From Olsenella profusa DSM 13989 (GTDB lineage Bacteria; Actinomycetota; Coriobacteriia; Coriobacteriales; Atopobiaceae), in the NCBI RefSeq assembly GCF_030811115.1, contig NZ_JAUSQK010000001.1, positions 310,001 through 374,000 of the forward strand: a stretch of DNA of 64,000 bases. The letters are read 5' to 3'. The position numbers were made by a program, and so were the translations under genes. Of this stretch, positions 25,139 through 33,858 are shown in pieces. Numbering within the stretch: position 1 is the stretch's first letter; every line of letters begins with the position of its first letter. A model generated the notes under the pieces. It did not search any database and had not been told where the DNA came from. It worked only from the letters and a program-made list of their open reading frames with translations.

Positions 25139-26935
25139 CTAGTCCGCCTGAGCCGCCTCCTCGTACCAGGAGAGCACCTTGTCAACGTTGTCCGCGGCGT
25201 AGCGGTAGTAGACGAACAGCCACTCGCCCACGTTGTCGCCCTCGGACTCCTTCTCGAGCGACCACAGGTACCAGCACCAGCCGGCGAACACCACATAGCT
25301 CCAGAAGTGACGGCGCTCTGCCGCCGTGGCGGGCCGACCGAAGTAGTACTCGAGCGCCCGCTCGGCACGCTCGTCGGAGAGCTGGCAGCACACCACGAAC
25401 GTGCCGTAGTCGCTGGCCACGTCCGACATGCCCGCATACTCCCAGTCGATGAGGCTCATGGCGTCGTTCTCGTCCACCAGGAAGTTGAGCTCGAAGAAGT
25501 CGTTGTGTGAGACGCAGATGGGGTACCCATCCGCGTCCGCATGCTCCTTGAGGCGCATGACCTTGTCCTTGAGCTCCTGATAGCCAGGCACCTCGATGGG
25601 GCCGCCCTCCAGCAGGAGCCGCTCGTACTCCAGACCCTGCAGCACGAAGTCAAAGCGGCGATCGAGCCTAGCGCCGCTCTCGTGCAGCTTGCGGCCCATC
25701 TCCATGGCACGACGCAACTGGTCGTCGTTGCCGGAGTCCAGGTTCTTGGCGTTCGTCACGAAGCGCGAGAGCTTCCAGCCATGCTCCTCGTCCTCGTAGA
25801 TGAAGGTGCTGTCCAGCCCCAGCTCCTTGGCAAGGCGCAGGCCGGCCGCCTCGCTCGCACGGCTCACGAGCTTCTCCGTGCCCACGCCAGGATGGCGGTA
25901 GACGTACTCCTGCTTGTCCGTGCCCTCCCCCACGGAGAAGTGGCAGGAGAGGTTGGTGAGCCCCTGCTTGAGCGGCCAGAACTCGTGAATGTCATCCTTG
26001 TCGCAGTGCAGGATGGATACGATGTTGTCAAAGATCCTGGAGTCCACGTTCTCCATGAAGCGTGGGTCGAAGCTGCGCAGCTGATCCAGGGAGTCAAACT
26101 CGTTGATCACGCCCGCCGGGTACTCACGCGCCACCATCGAGAGTTCGCGCAGGTGATCGGCATAGATGCCCTCCCAGAGCTTGTCCGCGGTCTCGGGGCG
26201 GTTGTAGTCCTGCTCCAGCGCCCTCACGAACCCCTCGGAGAACGCCCGGTCGAAGTAGGCGTGTCCCAGCATGACCAGCGCATTGGTGCCACCCACGCTG
26301 ATGCCCATGATGCGCCCGGCGGCGCCCGTGGAGACGCACCACTCGTCCGTGTGGCCCTCCACGCGCTCGCAGGCATAGTAGGCGCCGTACACGTAGCGTT
26401 CGAAGGGGTTCTGCGTGAAGTAGTCGTCCGACGAGCACACGTAGGTGTTGGCCAGACGGTCGCGCACGAGCCACAGGGTACCGTTGTTGTTACGCGTGGC
26501 GTAGGTGGGGTTGACCACGATGGTGACGCCATACTTGCTGCGCAGGTAGAAGAAGTACTCCTTCTTGTAGCCCACGACCACGGTGATGTCGGTGACGCCG
26601 GCATCCATGAGCTGGCGGATCTGACGCTCGATGAGCACCTCGCCATGGGCCTTGAGCAGGCCCTTGGGCAGCTCATACGAGATGGGGGCAAAGCGCGACG
26701 AGAGGCCCGCCGCCATGATGACGGCATTGTCCACCGCATAGGGCTCGAGCGCCTCCATGCCCGCCTGCGTGATGCGCCCATCCTGCACGTACTCCGCATC
26801 CTCGCACACGCGCAGCGACGAGTTGACGGTGCCCAGCGAGAGGCCGCTCTCGGCGGCAAGCTCGCGCTGGCTCACGGGGCCCTCCTGGGCCGCGATGGTC
26901 TTGAGCAGATTGAACTCGCTCTTGGAGAGGGTCAT
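25139..26935 (-). CDS. Winged-helix / LicC-like cytidylyltransferase / LicA-like choline kinase fusion
   Basis: Three modules are visible in 598 residues. Residues 1-65 form a winged helix-turn-helix (SQRELAAESGLSLGTVNSSL). From about residue 68 a nucleotidyltransferase of the LicC type follows, with AVIMAAGLSSRFAP and LPKGLL. From about residue 300 a choline-kinase fold carries the phosphotransfer motif SHNDFFELNFLVDE and DWEYAG, exactly the LicA pattern. The enzyme would phosphorylate choline and activate it to CDP-choline. The ATG at 26935 has AGGAGG six bases upstream and starts one base after the licB stop. It is the last gene of the operon. The HTH, absent from the paralogue, could regulate the operon or be structural. 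Confidence 0.85.
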   Translation of the reverse strand: MTLSKSEFNLLKTIAAQEGPVSQRELAAESGLSLGTVNSSLRVCEDAEYVQDGRITQAGMEALEPYAVDNAVIMAAGLSSRFAPISYELPKGLLKAHGEVLIERQIRQLMDAGVTDITVVVGYKKEYFFYLRSKYGVTIVVNPTYATRNNNGTLWLVRDRLANTYVCSSDDYFTQNPFERYVYGAYYACERVEGHTDEWCVSTGAAGRIMGISVGGTNALVMLGHAYFDRAFSEGFVRALEQDYNRPETADKLWEGIYADHLRELSMVAREYPAGVINEFDSLDQLRSFDPRFMENVDSRIFDNIVSILHCDKDDIHEFWPLKQGLTNLSCHFSVGEGTDKQEYVYRHPGVGTEKLVSRASEAAGLRLAKELGLDSTFIYEDEEHGWKLSRFVTNAKNLDSGNDDQLRRAMEMGRKLHESGARLDRRFDFVLQGLEYERLLLEGGPIEVPGYQELKDKVMRLKEHADADGYPICVSHNDFFELNFLVDENDAMSLIDWEYAGMSDVASDYGTFVVCCQLSDERAERALEYYFGRPATAAERRHFWSYVVFAGWCWYLWSLEKESEGDNVGEWLFVYYRYAADNVDKVLSWYEEAAQAD

Positions 26936-26936
26936 G

Positions 26937-27878
26937 CTAGGCCTCCTGTGACGTGGCGCCAAGCATCGAACGAACGTCCGTCGCCGCGCAGATGGCACCC
27001 AGGATGATCACGATGGCGCAGACGACGCCCTTGACGTCGGGGATGGACCCCAGAATGATGAGTGAGATGGGTATGGCCCACGCCGAGTAGGTGATGTTGA
27101 CCGCCATGGCGCGTGACGCGCCGATGAGGTCGATGGCACGGTAGTAGCAGAGGTAGGACACCGTGCCCGAGGCGCCCGCGAGCGCGACGAAGGGCATGGC
27201 ATCGCTGCCAAGCACGTCCGTCGCAAAGCCCCAGCCGCCCAACACCGGCAGGATGATGGCGGCATAGGCAAGCGCCGAGGTGGTCTGCCTGATCTGCATG
27301 GCCACCTCGTTGTCCACAGCGGTGTTCCTGAGGCCCCAGTCGACGACGACCGCCTCGGTGCCCCAGCCCAACACGCAGGCGAGCGCACCGATGATACCCA
27401 CGGTCCAGTTGCCGGGAATGCCCTCGGCAGGCGTGTAGCCCAGCACGGCCACCGCGGCAAGGCACGCGATGAGACCCAGCCACTGAAACCAGTGCATGCG
27501 CTCCTTGAGCGCGATGGCCGCCAGGAAGGCCCCCCATGCCGGGAAGAAGGCGGAGATGGCGGCGGCATAGGACGCCCCGATGTTATTGACCGAGATGACG
27601 TAGCCCGTCATGCCGAGGGGGCCACCGATGAGCGCTGCCCCCATGATCACGAGGCCGGCCCGCGTCTTGAGGATGGCCAGCGTGTCCTTGAGCTTGCGAC
27701 GCAGCGCCATGTAGACGAACGCCGTCACGGCCGAGCCCGCGTCATGCAGGAACGTGCTCACGAACGCCGCGAGCGCGATGGCCTGCGGCGTGGAGACGAA
27801 GACGCCCTTCGCGAGCGCCACCGAGAGGATGACCGTATCGAGCGCCCAGGTGAGCGCCGCCCCAAAGCCCCAGATCAT
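26937..27878 (-). CDS. licB: EamA/DMT family transporter, LicB-like choline permease
   Basis: The protein has ten membrane segments arranged as two EamA repeats, 313 residues, matching LicB, the choline importer of lic operons. The N-terminus IWGFGAALTWALDTVIL and the segment GPLGMTGYVISVNNIGASYAA are family-like. Its start codon overlaps the stop of the upstream LicC-LicA fusion (ATGA) and its stop is one base from the next fusion gene, so the three genes are a tight operon. Choline as substrate is inferred from this context; other DMT substrates cannot be excluded from sequence alone. Confidence 0.83.
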   Translation of the reverse strand: MIWGFGAALTWALDTVILSVALAKGVFVSTPQAIALAAFVSTFLHDAGSAVTAFVYMALRRKLKDTLAILKTRAGLVIMGAALIGGPLGMTGYVISVNNIGASYAAAISAFFPAWGAFLAAIALKERMHWFQWLGLIACLAAVAVLGYTPAEGIPGNWTVGIIGALACVLGWGTEAVVVDWGLRNTAVDNEVAMQIRQTTSALAYAAIILPVLGGWGFATDVLGSDAMPFVALAGASGTVSYLCYYRAIDLIGASRAMAVNITYSAWAIPISLIILGSIPDVKGVVCAIVIILGAICAATDVRSMLGATSQEA

Positions 27879-29566
27879 GAGTGAGCCCCTTTCGTCCCGT
27901 CCTCATACCAGGCGAGGACCATGTCGATGTAGTCGGCGCAGTAGCTGCGGTAGATGTCCAGCCACGAGCCCACGCCGGCACCCTCCGCCTCCTTCTCGAG
28001 CGCCCAGACGTACCAGCACCATCCGCCCAGGACCACACGGGCCCAGAAGTGCCTGCGCTCCTCGAAGGTCGCCGGGCGACCAAAGTAGGCGTCGATGGCG
28101 GCATCGCCTCGTGCGCGGTCGGCGTCGCTGCAGATGATGAAGGTGGCCGTGTCGTTGCCGGGGTCGCCCATGCCGGCAAACTCCCAGTCAATGACAAAGA
28201 GCTCGTCGTCCTCGCCCACGAGAAGGTTGAGTGGCAGGTAGTCGTTGTGGCTGAAGACCGCCTCGTAGCCGTCCGCCTGGGCATGCCCGTTGACGCGCAC
28301 CACCTTGTCGCGCAGCTCATGGTAGCCAGGCGCGGTGATGTCGCCATGCTCCTCGAGCAAGGTCTCGTAGCCTACGCCATCGGCAAAGAAGTCGAACGTG
28401 GCGGGGATGTGCGCCCCCGACTCGTGGAGGCGTCGCGCGCACTCCATGGCACGACGCACGTCAGCGGGATCCGTGGGGTCGATGGTGCGGGCGTTGCGCA
28501 CGAAGTGGGAGATCTTCCACCCGCTCGTGGGGTCCTCGTGGACGAAGGTCCCGTCGATGCCCATGCGTACGGCGACCGCCTCGGCGTCCGTCTCTGCTTG
28601 GCGGTTGATGAACTTGTCGGTCCCCACGCCAGGATGGCGGTATACGTACTCCCACCTGCGCTCGCCCTCCCCCACGGAAAAGTGGAAGGAGAGGTTGGTG
28701 AGGCCCTGCCCCACGGGACGGAAGTCGCCGAGGTCCCTGCGGGAGCAGCGCAACGTGGTCGTGATGTTGTCAAGCACCGCACAGTCCACGGACTCGATGA
28801 AGGCAGGATCATAGGCGACAAGCTCGTCGAGGCTGTCGAACTCGCGGATGACCCCCTCGTCGTAGCGACGCATGATCAGGGCGAGCTCGTCCAGGTGGTC
28901 GGCGTAGATGGCCTCCCACAGGCGGTCCGCCGTGGTGGGATCCTCGACCTCCGCGCCCAGGAGCCGCACGAACCGCCGGGAGAAGGGGCGGTCGAAGTAG
29001 GCGTGGCCCAGCATGACCCAGGCGTCCGCGCCGCCCACCTCGACGTAGACGATGCGCCCGTTGCCGTCCGTCCGCAGGCACCACTCGTCGGTGGGACCAG
29101 CCACGTACTCCGCCGCGTAGTAGGCACCACGCACGTAGCGCTCGAAGGGGTTCCGCTCGAAGTAGTCGTCCGACGAGCACACGAAGGTGTTGGCCAGGCG
29201 GTCGCGCACGAGCCAGAGCGTGTAGTTGTTGTTGCGCTCCGCATAGCGGTCGTTGACCACGAGGTCCACGCCGAAGGCATCCGCCAGGTAGGCAAAGCGC
29301 TCCTTCCGGTAGCCCACCACCACGGTGATGTCGGTGATGCCAGCCTCCCTGAGCTGGCGGATCTGGCGCTCGATGAGTACCTCCCCCCTCACCGTGATGA
29401 GGCCCTTGGGCGTCTTGTACGAGATGGGCACGAAGCGCGACGAGAGGCCCGCCGCCATGATGATGGCATTGTCCACCTGGTAGGGTGCGAGCGTCGCCTG
29501 GGCCGCGGCGTCCCCTGCGAGCGCACGCTGCTGGAGCCGTTCGAATTCGTCCTGCGCTATCGCCAT
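27875..29566 (-). CDS. LicC-like cytidylyltransferase / LicA-like choline kinase fusion
   Basis: This is a 563-residue bifunctional protein without the winged helix of its paralogue. After a 30-residue polar leader comes NAIIMAAGLSSRFVP with TPKGLI (nucleotidyltransferase), then from about residue 270 the kinase half with FSHNDYLPLNLLVGED and DWEFAGMGD. It shares architecture and many motifs with the downstream fusion, so the pair arose by duplication and have diverged; they might use different amino-alcohols or form a heteromer. It is the first gene of the lic operon, preceded by a candidate promoter and a long hairpin. Confidence 0.85.
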   Translation of the reverse strand: MAIAQDEFERLQQRALAGDAAAQATLAPYQVDNAIIMAAGLSSRFVPISYKTPKGLITVRGEVLIERQIRQLREAGITDITVVVGYRKERFAYLADAFGVDLVVNDRYAERNNNYTLWLVRDRLANTFVCSSDDYFERNPFERYVRGAYYAAEYVAGPTDEWCLRTDGNGRIVYVEVGGADAWVMLGHAYFDRPFSRRFVRLLGAEVEDPTTADRLWEAIYADHLDELALIMRRYDEGVIREFDSLDELVAYDPAFIESVDCAVLDNITTTLRCSRRDLGDFRPVGQGLTNLSFHFSVGEGERRWEYVYRHPGVGTDKFINRQAETDAEAVAVRMGIDGTFVHEDPTSGWKISHFVRNARTIDPTDPADVRRAMECARRLHESGAHIPATFDFFADGVGYETLLEEHGDITAPGYHELRDKVVRVNGHAQADGYEAVFSHNDYLPLNLLVGEDDELFVIDWEFAGMGDPGNDTATFIICSDADRARGDAAIDAYFGRPATFEERRHFWARVVLGGWCWYVWALEKEAEGAGVGSWLDIYRSYCADYIDMVLAWYEDGTKGAHS

Positions 29567-29623
29567 GAAGGTCTCGTGTTTCTCCCCTGCCCACGGTGGA
29601 GGGATGTAATGTTCAACCGCTTT

Positions 29624-29652
29624 AGTGTACTTGCAAAGAAATGAGCGTTCAA
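29624..29652 (-). promoter_or_regulatory. Candidate promoter of the lic operon
   Basis: On the minus strand TTGAAC (29647-29652) and TACACT (29624-29629) are 17 bases apart, four of six consensus matches each, about 60 bp before the first lic gene. The -35 box lies inside one arm of the neighbouring perfect hairpin, so anything binding or folding there would affect this promoter. Confidence 0.42.
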
Positions 29653-29685
29653 TCTATGGAGCAATAATCCATAGATTGAACGCTC
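29643..29685. terminator. Perfect 18-bp inverted repeat between the sulfatase and lic genes
   Basis: The arms at 29643-29660 and 29668-29685 are perfectly complementary around a 7-base loop. A further copy of GAAATGAGC/GCTCATTTC brackets the structure (29638-29646 and 29690-29698). It lies 45 bp past the sulfatase stop. The moderate T content after it on the minus strand suits a terminator, but overlap with the lic -35 box also suits an operator. Confidence 0.6.
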
Positions 29686-29730
29686 CTGTGCTCATTTCCC
29701 GTGCCCATGTCCATGGATGGGAGGACTGTC

Positions 29731-31812
29731 CTAGTCGGACTCGACGATGGGCCAGATGGTGCCCGTCTCCGTCCAGTTTCCAAAGTCGCATGAGTCGCCG
29801 TCGATGCGCCACTGGCGGATGTAGGTGCGCCTCCAGGTGCCATTCTCGTTGACGGCGGCCGTCGCGCCATAGTAGCGTGGCCGGGGGACGTCGGGCACCT
29901 CCCACGCGGGCATGCCCGTGGGCCATGGCTCCCCACCCGTGGCGGCGAGGATGGTTGCCGGCAGGTCCATGTGGCCTGTGGGCACGTTGGAGGTCCTGCA
30001 CGGTTGGCTGGAGTCGCCGCCGAGCTCCACGGAGGGTTTCACCAGGAAGATGGGCGACGAGGGTTCGCTGATCTCGTCCGTGAGGTACCAGTGCCCATGG
30101 TCGGCCGTGATGATGATGGTCGCATCATCGTACTTGCCCAGCCTCTTGAGCTGCCTCAGGTACTCGCTCACGATCTCCAGCGAGCCGCGCGACTGCTGGA
30201 CCTGCGTCACCTCGCCCTGGGCGTACTCGCCATGCTCGTCCATGGTGAACGGTGGGTGCGAGCCCAGCAGGTGGATGAGACGATACGACCCCTTGCCGGA
30301 GTCCGGCTCCACCGAGAGGCCACGTCTCTGGAGCATGTGGTGGTAGGACACGTCGTCGTAGACGTAGGGCTCGTTGTCGAGGTCGACGCTGGGATCGGAT
30401 GGGTCGTTGGTCCGCAGCACCGCGTTGTTGAGGTCATCGGTGTTGAACCACATCCCCGGCTTGAGCGCCCATGGCAGGTCGCGGTAGAAGGCCGCCCTTG
30501 CCAGGATGGAGATCGTGGACAGGAAGCTGTTCGGCTGGGGTGGGATGGGGTGCAGGTTGGTGACCCTGCCGTTGAGCTGCGACAGTCCGTTGTAGATGTC
30601 CCCCGAGTAGATGCTGGTGGAGTAGCCGGAGCGGTTGACGGCATCCACCAGGTTGTCGCCGCCGTACCAGCCGCGCACCAGCGTGTTGGAGAAGGCCGGG
30701 TCGTCCTGCCTGAGCGTGCGCCCCGTGGTGAGCGTGGCCAACGCGTAGCGCGTGGGGATCATGTTGCCCACGGTGTTGTGGTAGTTGGTGAAGCCCGTCA
30801 TCTCGTCCAGCGCGTCGGGATACTGCGCCAGCGTCTGGTCGAGGAAGCTCACGTCAAAGGTGTCCAGCACGAACACGATCACGTTGCCCCTGTCCGAGAC
30901 GTCCATGAGGCCCTCCATGGTCACCTGCGGCTTCTCGGCACTCACGGGGGTACCGTCGGCCGTGGGGCGCCGCGTGGTGAGGCCCAGCCCGATGCCCTGC
31001 GACACGGCGAGGAGCACGGCGAGGAGCACGGCCACGCCCTTGAAGGGCAGGGGCCGCCTGAGGGCGAACGCCACGGCACCCGCGATGACGACAACCCACA
31101 CGAGCGCCGAGATCACCGTGATCCCCTGGAACGAGTCCCACGGAACCGGGGAGCCATCTGCCGCGGGCAGCCCGACGTTGAGCAGGAGCACCTGCAGGAA
31201 GGCCGCAAGCGCCAGAGCGCTCACCAGCGCCAGCAGGACGTTGAACGCCTTGCCCCTGGCAAGGGAGATGACGAGCGCCAGTGCGACGGCGACCGCAAGT
31301 CCCACCACGACCACCGGCTTCCAGATGGTGACGATGGTGAAGAAGAGGCTGTCCGTGCTGGCCGCCACCATCTCGAGCGCCGGCTCCACGAAGATCGTGA
31401 ACACCGCCACCAAGCACACGACGAGCGCGAGGACGAGGCGCACATGCCAGGGCAGGCGTTCCTGAGCCGGGGCGTCCACGACAAGCGATGCGTGATGCGC
31501 CTGCTCGCGGGCGCGCTCATGCGCGGCGGCGTCCGAGGGGTCGACCCGATGCACCTCACCCTCCCGCACACGTGCCTCGTGCGCGCCCAGGAGTCTCAGG
31601 AGCACGCGACGCAGACGGCGCCATGCCACGCCCAGCACGGCCGAGAGGGCCACGGCCACGCCGGCGAGGGCCTGGATGGTGTAGGTCATCACCGAGGGGT
31701 CCACGTACGCGAGGGCTGGGGTGGCCAGGGCGTTGGCCCACACGCAGGCCAGCGCACAGGCAAAGGCGACGTCGCACGCCACGAGGGCACGTCTCGGCAT
31801 CCTAGTCCTCAT
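29731..31812 (-). CDS. LtaS-like membrane sulfatase (phosphoglycerol-transferase superfamily)
   Basis: The first ~270 residues contain a signal-like helix and about five more membrane segments with a charged cytoplasmic loop. The rest is an extracellular alkaline-phosphatase-fold domain. The segment NVIVFVLDTFD (about residue 308) gives the first metal ligand, NMIPTRYALATLTTG (about 353) the probable Thr nucleophile, GSHPPF a metal or substrate His, and TADHGHW (about 571) the Asp-His pair. Such enzymes move phosphoglycerol or phosphoethanolamine groups onto wall polymers. The ATG at 31812 has GGAGGAGG upstream inside the end of the YidC-fusion gene; an ATG at 31800 is the alternative. The two genes overlap or abut and form an operon. 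Confidence 0.82.
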   Translation of the reverse strand: MRTRMPRRALVACDVAFACALACVWANALATPALAYVDPSVMTYTIQALAGVAVALSAVLGVAWRRLRRVLLRLLGAHEARVREGEVHRVDPSDAAAHERAREQAHHASLVVDAPAQERLPWHVRLVLALVVCLVAVFTIFVEPALEMVAASTDSLFFTIVTIWKPVVVVGLAVAVALALVISLARGKAFNVLLALVSALALAAFLQVLLLNVGLPAADGSPVPWDSFQGITVISALVWVVVIAGAVAFALRRPLPFKGVAVLLAVLLAVSQGIGLGLTTRRPTADGTPVSAEKPQVTMEGLMDVSDRGNVIVFVLDTFDVSFLDQTLAQYPDALDEMTGFTNYHNTVGNMIPTRYALATLTTGRTLRQDDPAFSNTLVRGWYGGDNLVDAVNRSGYSTSIYSGDIYNGLSQLNGRVTNLHPIPPQPNSFLSTISILARAAFYRDLPWALKPGMWFNTDDLNNAVLRTNDPSDPSVDLDNEPYVYDDVSYHHMLQRRGLSVEPDSGKGSYRLIHLLGSHPPFTMDEHGEYAQGEVTQVQQSRGSLEIVSEYLRQLKRLGKYDDATIIITADHGHWYLTDEISEPSSPIFLVKPSVELGGDSSQPCRTSNVPTGHMDLPATILAATGGEPWPTGMPAWEVPDVPRPRYYGATAAVNENGTWRRTYIRQWRIDGDSCDFGNWTETGTIWPIVESD

Positions 31813-33733
31813 CGGTGGCCTCCTCCTCGTCCTGGGAACCCTTGGCAACCTGCTTGGCCAGGACCTCGCCCAGCAGGAACTCGCCCGCCGCCGCACCGCC
31901 GTGGCCCAGGTTGGCGATCATGCGCTCGCGCACGGTGCGAATCCGCTCCGCCCAGCGCCCGGAATCGGCCACCATGTCGTCCACGGCAGCGCGCAGGCCG
32001 GAGAGGTCCTTGGGGTCCACGGAGACGCCGATCTCGCTGCGGATGGAGATGTCCAGGGGCGTCCAGCCCGTGATCTTGGGCCAGTCGGGGTTGAGCTCCT
32101 TCATGGTGGTGTCCACGAAGAGGCAGGGCTTGAGCGTGGTGAGGGAGAACTCCTCGGCGATGGACGACCAGTCGGTGGCCAGCACGTCGGCCTCCAAGAT
32201 GGAGGAATGGCCCGAGAAGTCGCACTCGAAGGTGAGCTCGTCCTCACCCACCTCGCTGTAGCGCGCCATGAGGGCATCGAGCTTGGCACGGTAGCGCTTG
32301 ATGTACTCGGGATGCGGGCGTACCGTGATGTGGTAGCCATGGTCCAGGAGCTGCGCCAGCATGCCGTCGATGCAGGAGTCCAGGATGTTGTCATAGTTCC
32401 ACGTGGGGGCGATGAGCACCTCGGGGCGCTCGTGGCGCACCTTCTCCATGGCCGCGTAGTCCGCAATCTCGCGGTCCAGGAGATCGTAGCCCACCAGTGG
32501 CAGCTTCTTGTGGCGCGTGCCGTAGAACTCCTCAACCGCGCGGGCGTCATCCACCTGGTGCTGGCCCACGCACATCACGGCGTCGTAGTTGGCGTACTCG
32601 CCGCGCGTGGAGGTGACGGTCATCGAGGTCATGTGGTGGGGCGCGTACACATACTCGGTGTCCTTGTCCACGTAGGAGCGCTTGATGTAGAAGTTGTCCA
32701 GGTCGCCGAGGGAGGTCACCACCACGTCGGCGTCCATCTTCATCATGAGGGTGATGAGCCGGCGCTGCCCCAGATAGTAGGGTTGGATGCGCGGCTCGGA
32801 GAGGGCCAGCTCGAACACCTGGTCGTTAGGGTCACTCGTGACGTAGTGGATGCGCACGTCGGAGTTTGCGAGCAGCCACTCGATGGCACCCTGGAAGTAC
32901 TTGTAGAAGCCCGACCCCTCCGAGTAGAACACCAGGTGCTTGCCATCCACCTTGAAGAAGCGCTTGTAGTCGGCCTTCTCGCGGCGGGCGTGTGGGTCGC
33001 GCTGCCACCACCTGTGCTCGCTCCTGGTGGCCTCGACCATGGCATCGTAGGAGTCGCGCGTCTCGTTGAGCTCGTCGTAGTCGATGTACCTGGATGGCCT
33101 GATGATGAGGTTGCACACCACCTGCACCAGAATGGAGAGCAGGTTGGAGCACACCCAGTAGAAGGCCATGCCACATGCCACGAAGAACGCGAGGAACATG
33201 GAGAGCGCGATGGAGAGGCCGTTGGTAGTGTTCTTCTCCGCGCGCGACTGCTCGCGCTGCAGCGGGTTGATGTGGTTGGAGGCGACGCCCATGGCCACGG
33301 CGGACAGCGTGGCCAGAAGCACCATCACGAGGGAGGCGCCACCGTCCTGGCTGGGCACCAGGCCCAAAAACTCCGTGCCGGGAGCGCCGCTGTCGGTGAT
33401 GGCGTGGATGACGTCCACGAGCGCGAACAGGATGATGACCTGGATGGCCAGGGGCACCAGGGAGAGCAGCGGGTGGTAGTGGTGCTCCTTGTAGAGGCGG
33501 TTCTGGTTCTCGTCGATGGCCTCGCGGTCGCCAAAGTAGCGCTCCTTGAGGCGGAACAGGTCGGGCATCACCTGCACCATGACGATGGAGTTCTTCTGGC
33601 ACCACAGTGAGAGTGGCATGAGGACGACCTTGGACACCAGGGTGAACACGAAGATGGCCACCCAGTAGCTCCCCGTGAGGCCATGGGCCCAGTCCACGAT
33701 GACCAGGAAGAGGTCGGTAAGCGGTTGAAGCAT
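31802..33733 (-). CDS. YidC/Oxa1-like membrane domain fused to a CDP-glycerol glycerophosphotransferase (TagB/TagF) domain
   Basis: Residues 1-220 have the YidC/Oxa1 layout: membrane helices, the amphipathic stretch VQVMPDLFRLKERYFGD, LYKEHHYHPLLSLVPLAIQ, and a last helix FYWVCSNLLSILVQ. The normal NPLGGC loop and basic C-tail are not conserved. From about residue 262 a soluble glycosyltransferase-B domain follows, with VFYSEG, the TagF-type RPHPEY near residue 471 and the DWSSIAEEF motif near residue 521, which correspond to the acceptor and CDP-glycerol sites. It probably polymerises or primes a glycerol-phosphate chain at the inner face of the membrane. It is not the housekeeping YidC. The ATG at 33733 follows AGGGAC. 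It heads an operon with the sulfatase. Confidence 0.85.
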   Translation of the reverse strand: MLQPLTDLFLVIVDWAHGLTGSYWVAIFVFTLVSKVVLMPLSLWCQKNSIVMVQVMPDLFRLKERYFGDREAIDENQNRLYKEHHYHPLLSLVPLAIQVIILFALVDVIHAITDSGAPGTEFLGLVPSQDGGASLVMVLLATLSAVAMGVASNHINPLQREQSRAEKNTTNGLSIALSMFLAFFVACGMAFYWVCSNLLSILVQVVCNLIIRPSRYIDYDELNETRDSYDAMVEATRSEHRWWQRDPHARREKADYKRFFKVDGKHLVFYSEGSGFYKYFQGAIEWLLANSDVRIHYVTSDPNDQVFELALSEPRIQPYYLGQRRLITLMMKMDADVVVTSLGDLDNFYIKRSYVDKDTEYVYAPHHMTSMTVTSTRGEYANYDAVMCVGQHQVDDARAVEEFYGTRHKKLPLVGYDLLDREIADYAAMEKVRHERPEVLIAPTWNYDNILDSCIDGMLAQLLDHGYHITVRPHPEYIKRYRAKLDALMARYSEVGEDELTFECDFSGHSSILEADVLATDWSSIAEEFSLTTLKPCLFVDTTMKELNPDWPKITGWTPLDISIRSEIGVSVDPKDLSGLRAAVDDMVADSGRWAERIRTVRERMIANLGHGGAAAGEFLLGEVLAKQVAKGSQDEEEATDED

Positions 33734-33858
33734 ATGCGAGATGTCCCTTTTTGTCCGGAGGGCGCCCCTGTCGTTGTGGCCCCTAGGCAAGCACTCAAGT
33801 TGCTATGTTACGTCACTGATATACGGAGGGAACAGATTTATGGAAAAGCCATGAATGC

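Noticed and set aside
27881-29644. Long plus-strand open frame opposite the LicC-LicA gene
   Set aside because: It is an antisense shadow with no motifs and no ribosome site.
29971-32073. 700-codon plus-strand open frame opposite the sulfatase gene
   Set aside because: It mirrors the sulfatase and YidC-fusion genes, whose motifs are clear on the minus strand.
31802-33733. Housekeeping membrane insertase YidC
   Set aside because: The fused TagF-type domain, altered YidC signatures and wall-polymer neighbourhood argue against the general insertase, which should lie near rpmH-rnpA.
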